64,000 nucleotides of DNA, from NCBI GenBank assembly GCA_033239125.1, contig BSWB01000002.1:158582409-158646408 (forward strand). The letters run 5' to 3'. A program made the translations under genes and the position numbers. Positions 1 through 11,006 of the stretch are shown here, in pieces. A model generated the notes under the pieces. The model was not told the DNA's origin. It saw only the letters and a program-made list of their open reading frames with translations, and searched no databases. The stretch's first letter is position 1. The number at the start of each line of letters is the position of its first letter. This DNA comes from Fagopyrum homotropicum. Lineage: Eukaryota; Streptophyta; Magnoliopsida; Caryophyllales; Polygonaceae.

Positions 1-688
1 AAAAAAATGCATGCAAACGCGACTAATAAATAGAAAAATTAAAAAAATGCATGAACTAGTATAGAAAATGTTAGAAATTAGTATAATTTGAACAAAAATT
101 TTGAACAAACAAAATAACAATTTTATAAACTTTTCTGGTGAAGTTATATGAACTAGTACATACTATTTCAACTAATGGAACAAATATTTTTGAACAAATA
201 GTATTAGAAAATTTACACTAAAAAGTTCCATTATTTTTAAAAAAATATCAATATAACAACTCTTCATATTTTTGTATCGAATAAACAATACAATAATTGA
301 ACCAAAGATTAAATTGGAGGTACCAAAGAAAATTCCTTAGTTAAAAAACACCATATCATTATCTACTATTATAAAACAAAATAGTAATTATTCCATATGA
401 TATTACACAATCGGAATATCATAGTCCACAAACTTGTTATAAAAATTATATATAAAAAAACATTTTTTTCTCTATAAAATACTATATAAATATACAATAA
501 TGCTCTTTTTTTTTTTCCTTCATTGTCAAAAGTTGATGCTCTCTTTGATATTCTATATAAGGAGGCAACAAGCTTATCAGTTTCCATATCTCGATCGATC
601 CTACAATTTCTATTTCCACATTCGATACATTTTTTCTACACTTTTCTATTTTGATTTTAATTAGACGTCAATTAAGTTAATTCACAAA
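1..688 (+). repeat. Upstream block of MLP copy 1 (duplicated promoter region)
   Basis: AT-rich DNA with no gene. The same sequence, diverged, precedes the other MLP copies (about 41560-42211 and 59320-60286, and partly 30312-30627), so it is the 5' flank of the duplicated unit. It includes the TATA box and a conserved stretch just upstream of it containing AAAGTTGATGCTCTC. Confidence 0.7.
554..560 (+). promoter_or_regulatory. TATA box of MLP copy 1
   Basis: TATATAA inside the conserved context TTCTATATAAGGAG, 135 bases before the MLP1 ATG. The same motif sits at matching places before the other three MLP copies, which supports it as the core promoter. Confidence 0.65.
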
Positions 689-1209
689 ATGCAAGCAACT
701 TTGAGAGGCAAAGTGACACGTGAACTCGAAGTTAGGTCATCTGCAGCACGCTATTACGAACTCTTTGCTTTTAAGCCATATGAAATCGCCAAAGTAGCCC
801 CATCGGTAGTTCAAAGTTGCAAAGTGATCGCGGGTGAATTCGGAAAGAATGGCTCTGTGATCTTTTGGAACTATACTTTTGGTACGTTCATCTAAAATTA
901 TGAAATGTTTTTATAAGTATTTTGCAGGTTTTAATTCGTGAATATAAATTCTTGTTTGCAGAGGGGAAAGAATGTGTCGCAAAGGAGAGGCTCGAGAATT
1001 GTGATGCGGAGAAGGGGACGATAACTTATACGGTGATCGAGGGAGAGTTTCTTATGCAATACAAGTATTTCGTAATCCATCTTCATGCCATGCCACGTTC
1101 TAGAAACACGGGTCTTGTTAAGTGGACTATAGAGTACGAAAAAATCAGCGAAGAGGTTCCTAGCCCCGATGGTTTTCTGGACTTCCTTGCCGGTATACAA
1201 GAAAACTAG
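689..1209 (+). CDS. MLP-like protein, copy 1 (Bet v 1 / PR-10 superfamily)
   Basis: Two exons, 689-881 and 962-1209, joined across a GT-AG intron of 80 bases, giving 146 residues. The intron splits a codon after its first base near residue 65, the usual Bet v 1/MLP position. Residues 1-64 match the MLP N-terminus (MQATLRGKVTRELEV, ending GSVIFWNYTF). Exon 2 carries the family block KWTIEYEKISEEVP followed by FLDFL. Family members fold as a seven-strand sheet around a long C-terminal helix and bind hydrophobic ligands in a cavity; they are cytosolic and often stress-induced in other plants. Nothing here defines the ligand. The ORF stops at QEN with a TAG lying directly before codons that are sense in copy 3, so the last helix is about eight residues shorter. 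The start is the first ATG after the TATA box and is conserved in all copies. The protein resembles kirola-like MLPs; expression is unknown. Confidence 0.85.
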
Positions 1210-1734
1210 TATAACGGTCATATCAAAGGCTAGAAGACGATACAACGTTGAGATCGTCGCGCCTTGAATTGACATATGAGTGATCACTATATGGTATCTT
1301 TTCAAGATAACCTAATGTCCAAGTCTTAATTACTAAATAAATCTGAGCTTGTGGTCATTTCTAAGTTTAGTTGTTTGATATGTATGTTTATGTTGTTTGA
1401 GAAATTATGTCTTACTTTGTGTGTAATGACAGTGTACGCTGGTGTGTACGTACATGTACGTATGTGTGCATGCGACTTAATTTGTATTATAAATAATGAT
1501 GCTTCAATTGCTAGCCTAGCTTGTCAAATGGATTTTGGAGCGCGAAAAGAGTAAGGGTTCGTTTAGAAGCGCTAAGAATTATTCCCGGTAGCGAAATGAT
1601 ACCGAATCCATAAAAAAACCTTTTTTAAGAGGTCTTTTAAAGCATAAAAGTAATCTCATCATTTTTATATTATTTATTTACCCTTAACGATTCCATTCCG
1701 TTTTCATTTCACACTCTAGCCATCGGATACGAAA
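1210..1734. other. 3' flank of MLP1 and MITE-like remnant
   Basis: 1210-1550 is MLP 3' UTR and flank, also found after copies 2 and 3. From about 1554 to 1734 it is replaced by sequence beginning GGGTTCGTTTAG and containing ATTCCATTCCGTTTTC, which resembles the terminal part of the MITE at 59870-60129. I see no coding sequence. Confidence 0.4.
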
Positions 1735-2330
1735 CTTATAGCTTTTTGGACATCTTAGCCCGTATACAAGAAAACTAGTATCACGATCATACCAAAGGCT
1801 AGCTAGACGGTTCGAAGTTGAGATAATCGTATTTGGAATAGACATAACATTGATAAATGTATTGTATCTTCTCTGAATAACCTAATGCCCGTGTCTTAAT
1901 TACTAAATAAACTTTCTTTGATCGAGTAAACGAGCTTTGGTCGTTTTTATCTTTGTTTGTTTGATATGTATGTGTCAAAGTCCGATAAAGACAGAACCGG
2001 TTGAGCGGGGTCGTGTGCATACGAACGCACATGCGCATTAGCCCCAAGCCAAGCACATAAACCCGATGAGGTACCATCCTAAAACCGATTGGCAATAGGA
2101 GGAGCAGCCCACCGACCTTACATACTAGGATCGGAGTGTCCCATCTTTCGATGTGGGACCTTATTATCTCCAACAGTATGTTTATGTTGTTCGAGAAAAG
2201 ATGTTTTAGTTTGTGTGTAATGAAAGCGTACATTGTTGTGTACTTACATGCATGTGCATGCGTCATAATTTGTACTATAAATAATCATGGTTTGGCAGCT
2301 AGTCTAGGTTGTCAATGAATAACAAAAATA
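1735..2330 (+). pseudogene. Detached 3' tail of an MLP gene
   Basis: 1738-1777 encodes a remnant of the MLP C-terminus (DILARIQEN then TAG). It is followed by a diverged copy of the MLP 3' UTR, including the TTTGATATGTATG and TATAAATAAT blocks seen after copies 1-3. No exon 1 or body of exon 2 is present. It sits directly downstream of MLP1, so it is a partial tandem duplicate or the scar of unequal crossing over. A 203-bp solo LTR interrupts it at 1973-2175. Confidence 0.7.
1973..2175 (-). mobile_element. Solo LTR of a TRIM-type element
   Basis: 203 bp starting TGTCAAAG and ending CTCCAACA, flanked by the 5-bp duplication GTATG (1968-1972 and 2176-2180). The empty site can be read after MLP3 near 42935, where TATGTATGTTTATG is continuous. 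Its reverse complement starts TGTTGGAGATAATAAG and matches the LTRs of the small element at 31768-32242. Confidence 0.8.
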
Positions 2331-2408
2331 GAAAGCAAGTTATACAACGAAATATAAGTTTGACAAAACAGATGGATCATGGTACATCGTCCTTTCCTAA
2401 AAATAGAT

Positions 2409-3300
2409 TTTTTTTAAAAAAGTTATTGTATTGAACCGGAGGAGAATGTACATAGAGTCATCTTAGACCAAACATGATCAAAGGAGACAAGAAGGAAAAC
2501 AACAATTACACGATGGATGCCAAGCTGATTGGCCCAAGCTAGAGTATTAGGAGATCTATCCTTCTAGTGGTAAGAGAAGTGGTTTTTTGTGGATCGGATG
2601 ATGTTGTATGCGCAAGAGGCCTCATGGGTAGCTTTTTGGTTGAAGATAAGATCATTTCTGCCTTTCCATATGAAGTATACGAAACTCATAATGGTAGCAA
2701 TTCTAATGTGAGAGATTAGGTCATGCTTGTGAGGTTTGCCCATATGTTGTTCTTGTAGGGATAAGGGACGGGCACACGAGTTCATCTTGAGATGAGGTCG
2801 AGGGTTAGGGAGGAGAAGCTGCATTTGTAGAAGAGATGATCTTCATCTTCAGATTGACTTCCGCAGAGTTTACATAAACCACTTTGAATGATGCTCCAAG
2901 TGAGAAGTTTGGTGAGAGTGGGGAGCCTGTGGTGACTGGCAATCCAGGAAATAAAGCTACATTTTGGAATGTTTGATTTGTTCCAGATGATATCGAGCGA
3001 GTAGGTTTGCTGGGAGGGCTGCTGTGAACTGAGTATGTTGTAAGCGGAAGAGGTAGAGAAGTTGCCATTTGGTTTTTTTGTGATGGAGGAAAAAGTGAGA
3101 CCATTGAGGGTAGTCTGGATGTCATCTTTGACTTTGAGAATGGAGTTCTAGGTATTGATGTACTTGTAACTGGGTTCGTAGGTCCAAATGGTTTGGCTCT
3201 TGAGGATGTTGTTGTTGACCCAGCAGGTCCAAAGGTCGTGGTCAGGGGGTAAAGGTCCAGTTCAAAAATAGCTTTTTTTTTTTGTTCTAGCATGAGAGTC
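2409..3300 (-). mobile_element. 5'-truncated LINE, 3' fragment
   Basis: Poly-T at 2409-2416 marks the 3' end of a minus-strand LINE. The reverse strand encodes, with frameshifts, the C-terminal zf-RVT region and tail of ORF2 (PKCSFISWIASHHRLPTLT, then SFVYFIWKGRNDLIFNQ). A TGG-to-TAG change truncates the tail, and an A-run disturbs the 5' edge near 3270-3285. No clear target-site duplication was found. Confidence 0.75.
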
Positions 3301-4129
3301 GCTGACCAACTACATTTCATTTTTCATCTTCCCATAACAAAAATAAGGTAAGAAGACAATTTACAACCCCTCCCCCCCACAACGATTTAATCCCCCGTTT
3401 TTTGAAACCCAGAAACTTAAACAGAACGAAAATGTATTTGTCCATGTATACCCTTGTTCATGCATTTTTTTGGAATTATTTTTCATGGTTTCGTGTAAAA
3501 TATATGTGCTCGAACTATGTTGTTTCTACAAAGGATATCAAAATTAATCAATTTTTAATAAAATTACTTTAACAAGCTTACTAATGGAACTTACAAGCGC
3601 CTCACAAAATCGGATTCCGCATGTGCCCAAGTCCAAGCTATGTGGAGTCCGCTAACACCTGGCTTAGGGCGCAGGCAGACTGTGAGTGAGCCCCAGGGCG
3701 GCAGGGCACCCTGTGCGCCCCATGGTAGATGTTACACTTTCGAAAAATTAGCCGTTATATACCCATCTGAATATATCCGTTGAAAACTAGTCGTTGTTCA
3801 TTTACGAGTTTATATATACATGTTAATCATATCACTAGTCAGCCAACATATCCGTAAAAGCTCGTACAAATGTCGGCATTTTCCAAAGAACACGATGCAG
3901 AATCCGATGGTGAAAGCTCAAATATGCAATTCGATGTAGATATATAGTGATCCGGAAGAACTTTTCCTACAACTAGAGTAAGTGTAGGATTTATTCCTTA
4001 TCTAATTACTTTTAGATATTTTGGATTATTGAACCGTAATTGTTGAATTAGTCAGATTAGTTTTAGACGTGTTAGAATAGAGAACCGGAATAGAAACAAA
4101 CGTACTTTGGAATCTGAGACGGGAACAAG
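3301..4129. other. Intergenic, no recognised gene
   Basis: Contains a C-run near 3365, a GC-rich patch at 3655-3725 with inverted GGGCGC motifs, and a short + strand reading frame at 3870 (begins MSAFSKEHDAESDGES, about 25 codons) downstream of a TATA-like string. It may be the first exon of a decayed transposon gene, but I cannot identify it. Confidence 0.3.
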
Positions 4130-5400
4130 TAATGGACGGTCTACCGATAGCTGGAGAGCAACGGACGTTGGCAAGATGTAGGGATGACCTTGAGTGGTGT
4201 ACCAAGGTATCTATGCATCATTGACAAGACACGGAGATGTAGTTGGGATCAAAACAGTCAATGAAACTCTAGTCTCCTCCAGGTGGCAGGCTTCCCAATG
4301 ATCGTACAAGGGAGCATATGAAAGCCTGAAACTACATCCATTAGTTGGACGTATCTCATGGAAGAGTAAAATCCGGGGCATACATAGTTTGTAGTACCCA
4401 AGTTGTCGCAGGAATTCATCCAGCATATACGCCTCCTCGATGTCGGATATCCGTATAATAACCCGATAACGAGATACAACAAACTACCCTCCAAATTCAA
4501 TCACCCGATCACCATACGGGGTAAAACACACGTTCTTCGCCCCCATCTGGTCCAATTGTGCTTGTAATGCATGTAGCATCTCTATATTAAGCGGTGGTGT
4601 ATTTGGGACAAATTGTCACAAAGACCAACGAGCATGCCCATGCAACTCTAGAACCTCCATGGTTGTACATTCCAATGATGGAAATGTGTGTAAATCCAAA
4701 ACTATATGAAGAAAAGTAAATTAAGTTTTACTCATAAAATTATGTTTTACTAAGGAAAATATTTATAAAACTGTATCTGTAAAACTATAGTATAACCTCT
4801 CATCGTCATCACTTTCTTCCTAGCAGTGTCCCCAAACATCTATATAGAGAGGGTCATGGTGTCCCATGCATACGAGTTTGTTCTCAACTAATCTTGTACT
4901 AGGTCGATAAGCCATGTTCGCATCCTGTTGCTAGATTTGTCAACAAGGCCGATGAGATGAATAATCGTAAATATGCAGATGCAATAGCGTCATGTAGAGG
5001 CTCTAGAAGGTCCAACATGGTTCTAGTCCTAGTCCTAGTAGTCTCGCAAAATAGTTGTCTACACTTACGTCTAGCATCCGCCAAAGATAACCCAAAAGAC
5101 TCTACAGCTAATCATACCTAGCACTATTAATAATGGGAGTCAATAATGCATATTCATCAACTACAAGTTCCATAATAACCTGAACATCATGCAAGGCTAT
5201 ACCATCTCCTCCACAGTATATGAAATGTGTTTGGTAGTGGTCTCACCTCTCAACAAACATCGTAATCAAACAGTGATCGACCCCGACAAATTGAAGGTCC
5301 TCCAACTATGTAAGTTGGTTGTGTTTAGACAAACCAAACCAGTAACAGGGGTCGTCCAAATCTCGACACTACTCATGTAATCAACTAATCGCATTCAGTC
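4130..5400 (-). pseudogene. Plant mobile domain (aminotransferase-like) pseudogene
   Basis: Read on the minus strand from about 5400 down, the translation follows the plant mobile domain in order: an N-terminal block with DHCLITMFVERWDHYQTHF (family DHALITALVERWRPETHTF), then ALHDVQVIM (family TITLEDVAL), and near 4400 YMLDEFLRQLGYYK (family PDRVLRQFGYVQ), ending WYTTQGHPYI. Several in-frame stops and frame changes break it, so it makes no complete product. Plant mobile domains occur in retroelement- and Mutator-associated proteins and in some host genes related to MAIL1/MAIN. I cannot tell which source this copy had. Assignment is by recalled family pattern, not alignment. Confidence 0.6.
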
Positions 5401-5576
5401 TCCTAACGACCTTGAGCATCTCGGGATCCTCCTACGATAATTTAGAGAAAAAATGACATTATCATAGTTAAACAAACAAATTGTTTTTCATTATTGAACA
5501 TTTAAAGGGAAAAAAACTATACCCTCTAGGCGCATATGACACTAGCTTTGTGGTCAATGTAGTATGTCAATAACAC

Positions 5577-5724
5577 ATGTACCTTTCTTGCTCCATATGT
5601 ACCTACTCTTGCTCCATAGGTACATGCTCTTGGTCAACAGGTACCTACTCTTGCTCCACATATACATGCTCTTTCTCAAGAGGTATATGCTCATGTTCAA
5701 CATGTATATGCTCCTGCTCACCAT
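5577..5724 (-). repeat. 21-bp tandem repeat coding a heptapeptide
   Basis: About seven diverged 21-bp units (GTACATGCTCTTGGTCAACAG type). Because the unit is a multiple of three, the minus strand reads repeats of the form VEQEHVP, interrupted by stops. It lies upstream of the mobile-domain pseudogene on the same strand and may once have belonged to the same reading frame. Confidence 0.6.
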
Positions 5725-5783
5725 CTAGAATGTCATCTAGATACGTAACACCCTTCGAGGAGTCCTTCGTATCATAAAAGTAC

Positions 5784-5895
5784 TACGCAGATGACTTTAT
5801 TAAGATGGTTTGAGATGTTACTTATGAGTTGTTTGATGAGTATAGAAGTCTTTAATCTGAAGTGGAAGATGATATTGTGTCACATATGGTTATAT
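5784..5895. repeat. Dispersed repeat shared with 41117-41230
   Basis: About 100 bp (GATGACTTTATTAAGATG to ATTGTGTCACATA) is nearly repeated at 41117-41225. Its order relative to the other unit blocks differs between the two places, so it may be a transposon remnant rather than part of the MLP unit. Confidence 0.5.
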
Positions 5896-5913
5896 CAAAT
5901 ATACGTGAATCTA

Positions 5914-6823
5914 GCTCTGATACCAATTGAAGAACCGGAGTAGGAGATAGAATAAGAATAAATATACTCTAGAAGGGGGATGAATAGAGTATGAGAACTT
6001 TTTGCAATCGCAGTTTCAAAGCCTTGAAATGAATTTCAAGTCACAGTGTCAAGGTCTTATAATGAACCTCAAGGTCTTGATATATAACTTGAATTCTAAT
6101 GATAATCGTAACTCAAGGCCATGAAATGACTCAAGGTCTTGACTTAAACCTATAAGCTGTTAATCACAACTTCAAACGTTTGAAACAAAATGAGGAAATA
6201 AAATAAAGATCAGCACACGATATGTTTATAAAGTTCGGCTCTAACGCCTGCGTCTCTGCCTAAGGTTTCCGACCCTAGGATTTAATTGTCTATTATTTTG
6301 CTTCTTTTAAGTTTTAGATACAACCTAGAAAAACTTCCCTTCTTCTCTCACTTGTAGCCTCACCACTACTATCTAGTCAACTCAAATATATCGAACAATA
6401 GCCTAGTCACTTCGTAGAGTAACACTGAGTATAACACTTTCAAGATATGCCTATATCGCTTTGTGTTAATCTCGCTTTCTCAACCGAAATGAAATAGATC
6501 ACAAACGAGAACAAGATAAACGTTTAAGATGAAGAAAGTTGGAATCGATCACTTTTCTTCACTGTTGCTTTGATTATTTTATAATGCTTCTATGGAGAAT
6601 TGATTCTCTTGACCGTTGGACGTGTTAATCCTCTCCACAGAATCTGAGCAAATCTTCTATATAATCTCGGTTGTTGGACGTTCGAATCCACTCTAGCTGT
6701 TTCGAATGTTATCTTCCACATATTCTTCAACCAAATCTTCATGCAATCTTGGCTATTATTTTGTTGTTCGGCTTTCACATTTAGCCGTTGAAGATCTAAC
6801 AACCTGCACAACTCCTATAACAA
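5914..6823 (-). mobile_element. Copia-like LTR with adjacent primer-binding site
   Basis: On the minus strand an LTR of about 896 bp begins TGTTATAGGAGTTG (end at 6823) and finishes CGGTTCTTCA (5928). It is followed two bases later by TGGTATCAGAGC (5914-5925), the initiator-Met tRNA primer site of many plant LTR elements. Only about 20 bases of possible internal sequence follow, so this is a 5' LTR plus leader stub. No target-site duplication could be confirmed. Confidence 0.5.
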
Positions 6824-7004
6824 AAAAAACATAATATCTGCATATAATAATATTTGTTAATCATCGTACAACCTGTTTGTCTTCGATCATCCCTGCAAAC
6901 GATCTTACAAAGCTTTCATCAAGTTGGAGTTATCAGCTACCTAGTATTACGTAACTTCATCCGATGCAGAACCCCCTCTCTTCCAAAAACAACTAATTTT
7001 CAAC

Positions 7005-8066
7005 CGCAATCACAACATTCAAATAAATCTTATTGGTCATTAGATTTAAAATTAACCAAAAAAAAATCTCGACCCAATTGTCAAACTCACCCGTTAAACA
7101 TCTTCAAAGAATTCATATTTATATTAAGTCATGAAATATGACGATCTTTTTAAAATGTCTTAGACAAAAATGGAGTGATATTGAATTTATGTAGCGTTTG
7201 CCTGTCTCGACAACTTTATAGTATTCGAGTAATACTTATCAGCATAATAACACAGATTGATCATTAATTAAATAGGTAACAAAAACTCTCGTTATGAAAA
7301 CATAATATGCATTCGACAAACGTGCGATCATTTTTGCCTGTAATTATTGAACGAGTGTTCATCCACATATAGGGTCATGAATGAGTAAAATTAATCAACT
7401 CGTGCACGAGTATGCACATATAATTTTATACACGAGTGTTTCTATTCAACTCGTACATTTTGAGCACTTTTTTTAATTGACTCATGCACGAGTGGTTCAT
7501 GCAAATCTATTTTTATTTTCTTGAATGGATATTTAGAGTGTGGATAAGATGATTTGTTCTCTTAGTGTTGAAGGATGGAGTAAGATACAATCACTTGTTG
7601 AGTTCTTAAAGTAATTACCATTTGACAAACCGTGTTTTGAGTTTCTTGAATGTCACACGCATCAGCATGATCATTTATGTCTCTAAAAAGTTTAAGTTGT
7701 TAGACAATTTTCTCTCTAATGAATTAAAATTTGAAGAAAGTACCTTTTAAAATGAAAGTTAAATGTGAAAAGTATTGGGGTTGAATTGAGTGGATAAACA
7801 ACTCAAAGATTATGCATGAGTCGTGATATTGGCGAATCAACTCTAAGATTATGCATGAGTCGTGATTTGGTCTGGTCTTGCAAGGTTTGAGTGTGAATAA
7901 ACACCGTAAGATGCATGTCAACCCTACTAGTCCGAATCCGGATTGTAATGTACTGGACCATTTCGGATCGGTCCATGTCCGGTCATGGTCCGAGGTTTAT
8001 GAAACTCTGGTCCATCGGCCTAGATTGGACCTGGATAATCCGGTCCAAACCGGATTTTTTTCCCAT
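7005..8066. repeat. MLP unit flank, copy 1
   Basis: Non-coding. 7012-7200 (CACAACATTCAAATAAATC onward) recurs at 32492-32710 and 54961-55195. 7241-7860 recurs around 55400-55880, 58440-58500 and 58880-59050. 7865-8060 (TGAATAAACACCG onward, rich in GGTCC/GGACC) recurs at 41345-41535 and 59098-59292. After about 8066 the unit is interrupted by 22 kb of inserted DNA and resumes at 30312. Confidence 0.75.
7374..7500. repeat. Clustered CTCGTGCACGAG palindromes
   Basis: The perfect 12-base palindrome CTCGTGCACGAG and close variants (ACTCATGCACGAGTGG, TACACGAGTGTTTC) occur several times in about 130 bp. The cluster is conserved in the duplicate unit at 55568-55760. Function unknown. Confidence 0.5.
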
Positions 8067-8420
8067 AAAATATATGGGTACCTCCTCCGATCGACCCCTC
8101 GTTTCTCAGAAATCTGAAAAAGGAAAAGTGGCTCTGGATGATGGTTCGTGTGGAGTGGCTCTTTCTCCTCTATGTGACGCTATAGTCGTGCATTGTTGAG
8201 CTCTTTCTAGTGTGGTTTCCAAGTCCTTTCTACTGGCTATCCCTTGGGACCAATGAATATTTCGGTATTCTTCTATATTCCGGCCTCTACTTTTGCCTTC
8301 TTCAATCTACACACCCAAGTACTCGAAAACCCCCAATTACTTTCTACATTTCTTCACTGATTGGTGATGTTGGTTATTTTGAATCTATTGTTGCATTGAC
8401 TATTTATATTGACTTCCTAT
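8067..8420. other. No recognised feature
   Basis: Unique-looking DNA between the unit flank and a LINE fragment. Only short reading frames are present and none is recognisable. Confidence 0.4.
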
Positions 8421-8772
8421 CTTTTTTTTAAATTAATGTATATATCATTTGAACCAGGATTCACATGGTTCTACTAGACCATAAAATCAGAGTACATAGG
8501 AACAATAAGAAAGGAATTACAGAAAATGTATGCCAAGACGCTTGGCCCACATGAGCGATGTTTGTGATCTTTCTTTCCAGTGATTAAAGGCGAAGTTCTT
8601 TGTGGCTCCAATAGCATTGTAGGCAGAAGTGGTGACATGAGTGTAATGGTTGTTGTAGATGAGTTTATTCCTAGCATGCCAGATGGAGTAGATGAAGCTT
8701 GTGATGGAGGAGATGCAGACAGGGGCTATGAAGTCATGTCGGTGAGGTTTTTGAGAGCTAAGTGATAGCATG
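8421..8772 (-). mobile_element. 5'-truncated LINE, 3' fragment
   Basis: Poly-T at about 8421-8428, then the minus strand encodes the last 80 or so ORF2 residues (ITSFIYSIWHARNKLIYNN, ending MWAKRLGIHFL), the same tail as the longer LINEs in this window. The rest of the element is missing. Confidence 0.75.
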
Positions 8773-9692
8773 TATTATAGTCTATACTTTGGGACTTGTT
8801 TAGACGCTTTATCTTCAATAATCTGCTTGTTTGGATGTATATTATGTGATTATATTGTCGTTTCATCTACCTTTACGGGAATCGAGGTCTACACCTAGTT
8901 TCGTTGTAATCGAAGGTAAAATGGCGCATTTTGGACCAAAATGGAGCTAAAGGAGCTAAGGAGTCATTGGAGCTACATTCTGGAGCTTAAAGAAGAACTC
9001 AAGAAGCATCAAATTAATGAAGAAGATTTACTTTGGACTAGATTTGAGAGATTTCACATTCAGCTGAGATTCACCTCGGTCAGCTGCAGTGTCACCTCGA
9101 CCGAGGTGATTTTGAGGAGCGCCCCGACCGAGGCGAATACCCTGACGCGGCGAGATATATTTTATTTGGCTGAGATCTTTTATTTTTGGAAGGAGATATC
9201 TTATATTTTTGGGCTGGATTTTTGGAAGACAGATCATATATTTGGGAGATCTATTTTAGAGATAAGATATATTTTTATTAGGATATTATCGTTTTAAGAT
9301 ATTTTATCTTTGGAAGATAATTTTCCTATATAAAGGGTTGGATTTTCCACAAATTTAATCCATGCTTGGAGGCTGAAAACCCGCTATCCCCGATACACCA
9401 CCTTCTACGCGGCAGTAGGAAGGATTTTTGGAAGTTTGAAGATTGAAGGAAGGAAGTTCATAGCCTTGAGATAGCTTTTGAAGGAGTTTGTAAGATTTTC
9501 TTAGATTCCTTTTGGTTTTATTGTCTTGTTGTATTTGTGATCCAAGGAACGCTGATTTGTTTGACATTTGATTCAGTTATTGAAGCCTTGTTCTTAAGGT
9601 CTTTGTGTTCAAATATTCATTTCCTTCTCATATATTTGATTATTGCTTTCATGATGATGAGTGGCTAATTTCCTTGTGTGATTCTAGGGTGA
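8773..9692 (+). mobile_element. Gypsy-type LTR-like fragment
   Basis: About 8890-9692 has the look of a long LTR in + orientation: repeated GACCGAGGTG/CACCTCGG motifs, a TATA-like CCTATATAAAGGG at about 9330, then leader-like sequence. Neither end is defined; the LTR starting at 9693 has inserted into it. 8773-8890 is unassigned. Weak assignment based on composition and motif layout only. Confidence 0.35.
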
Positions 9693-11006
9693 TGTAATAG
9701 CTAGGATTTCCGAATTCTAATCAATGTTGATTAATTTAATCGTTGATAGTAATTGACATATAACTGGCGAAGATTTCGCAAGTGATGAGTAAGAGTCCTA
9801 CCGTTATGTTCCTGGCGTAATTTTGGACGTTTGGGAAAATTTTTACTTTTTCCCCCGGGTAATTATTTTTACCCTCCGGTGTTATTTGGAGCATTTGGGA
9901 GCTCCAATTAATAAAAATGCAGTTGAGAGAAATGATCAGGACATCGGATATGTCCTAAATATGAAATAACATGGAGAGGCAAAACGGCCAAAAGAGTCGC
10001 TATTTCGTTTCTTAACGGCTTAGAAAGACGGCTTAGAAAGACGGCTTAGGAATACACGTTTTCCGAGGCAGTTGTGGAATAATTATCCCTACAATCTTCC
10101 AGATTTAATGTTCCAATCTCGAGAAGTTTGGAGAAAGAGGTTCGACCCGCCTTTGAATCGGTTAAAGGATAATTATCGACTTTACTAAAGGATAATTATC
10201 GTCTTCACTATAAATAGCGGAAAATCCTTTATTAATTCATTTCCTTTCACGTTTCCTCGTAAAAGCTCTGATTTCTCTCAACTTCAAACTCATATCTACT
10301 CTCCGTTTCTAATCCGATTTCAATTCCGTTTGAGTTTCTAGATTCCTCTCTTCATTCTCTTCATAACGGTACCGAATTTCTGCATTTCCGAGTATATGGA
10401 GGGCTGGTCTAGCATATATGTCACCAGGAAGGTTCCGTCGCTCAGATACCGATGAATTTGATGTTGTCCATGCGTAGCCTGCGTCGTTGTGATTCCGAAT
10501 CTTCTTTCAGATCGTCAATCGGGTTAGTAACGAATAAGTTATGAATTTATTCGTTTTTCGTACTACGATTTGGCCTAAATTGACTTTAGGCTTGTCAAAT
10601 AGGACAATTAGAAGTTTCATTATGGTCGTTATATTATTCTGGTGATTATGGGTTATTTGTTTGATGAAATCTGATGACAGGGGGTTTAGAAATTGCCTGC
10701 GGGCAAAACGTTATTCTGGCGAAATCTAATTAATTAATTAAAGATTAATTAATTAAATTAGGATTAGAATTGAGATTGGGGAACGTTGATTAGATACTAC
10801 CTTGAGATTTGAGGAATTGTGAGTTATGTTGAGATATTGATGTTTAGTTGGTTGTGAGGCTTATAGATTGTCCTTGGGTCTAAATGTGACCTTTTTGATT
10901 GATAGAAGTATTGATATCTCTTTATGCCTTGTTATTAGGCAGTGTCCCTCTCAGGATTGAAGGTAGATCGTGGTTGTGATTGTACGAGGTTGAGGTAAGT
11001 CCGTAG

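Noticed and set aside
2805..3320. 171-codon minus-strand ORF, Ser/Thr/Pro-rich
   Set aside because: It is a frame shadow of the LINE ORF2 zf-RVT region, which reads recognisably in another frame on the same strand.
3655..3730. GC-rich patch with inverted GGGCGC motifs as a possible tRNA or structured RNA
   Set aside because: No cloverleaf, no A/B box pair and no conserved loop sequence could be fitted.
5577..5777. Cys-rich 66-codon + strand ORF
   Set aside because: Its Cys/Ser pattern is produced by translating the 21-bp tandem repeat in the wrong strand.
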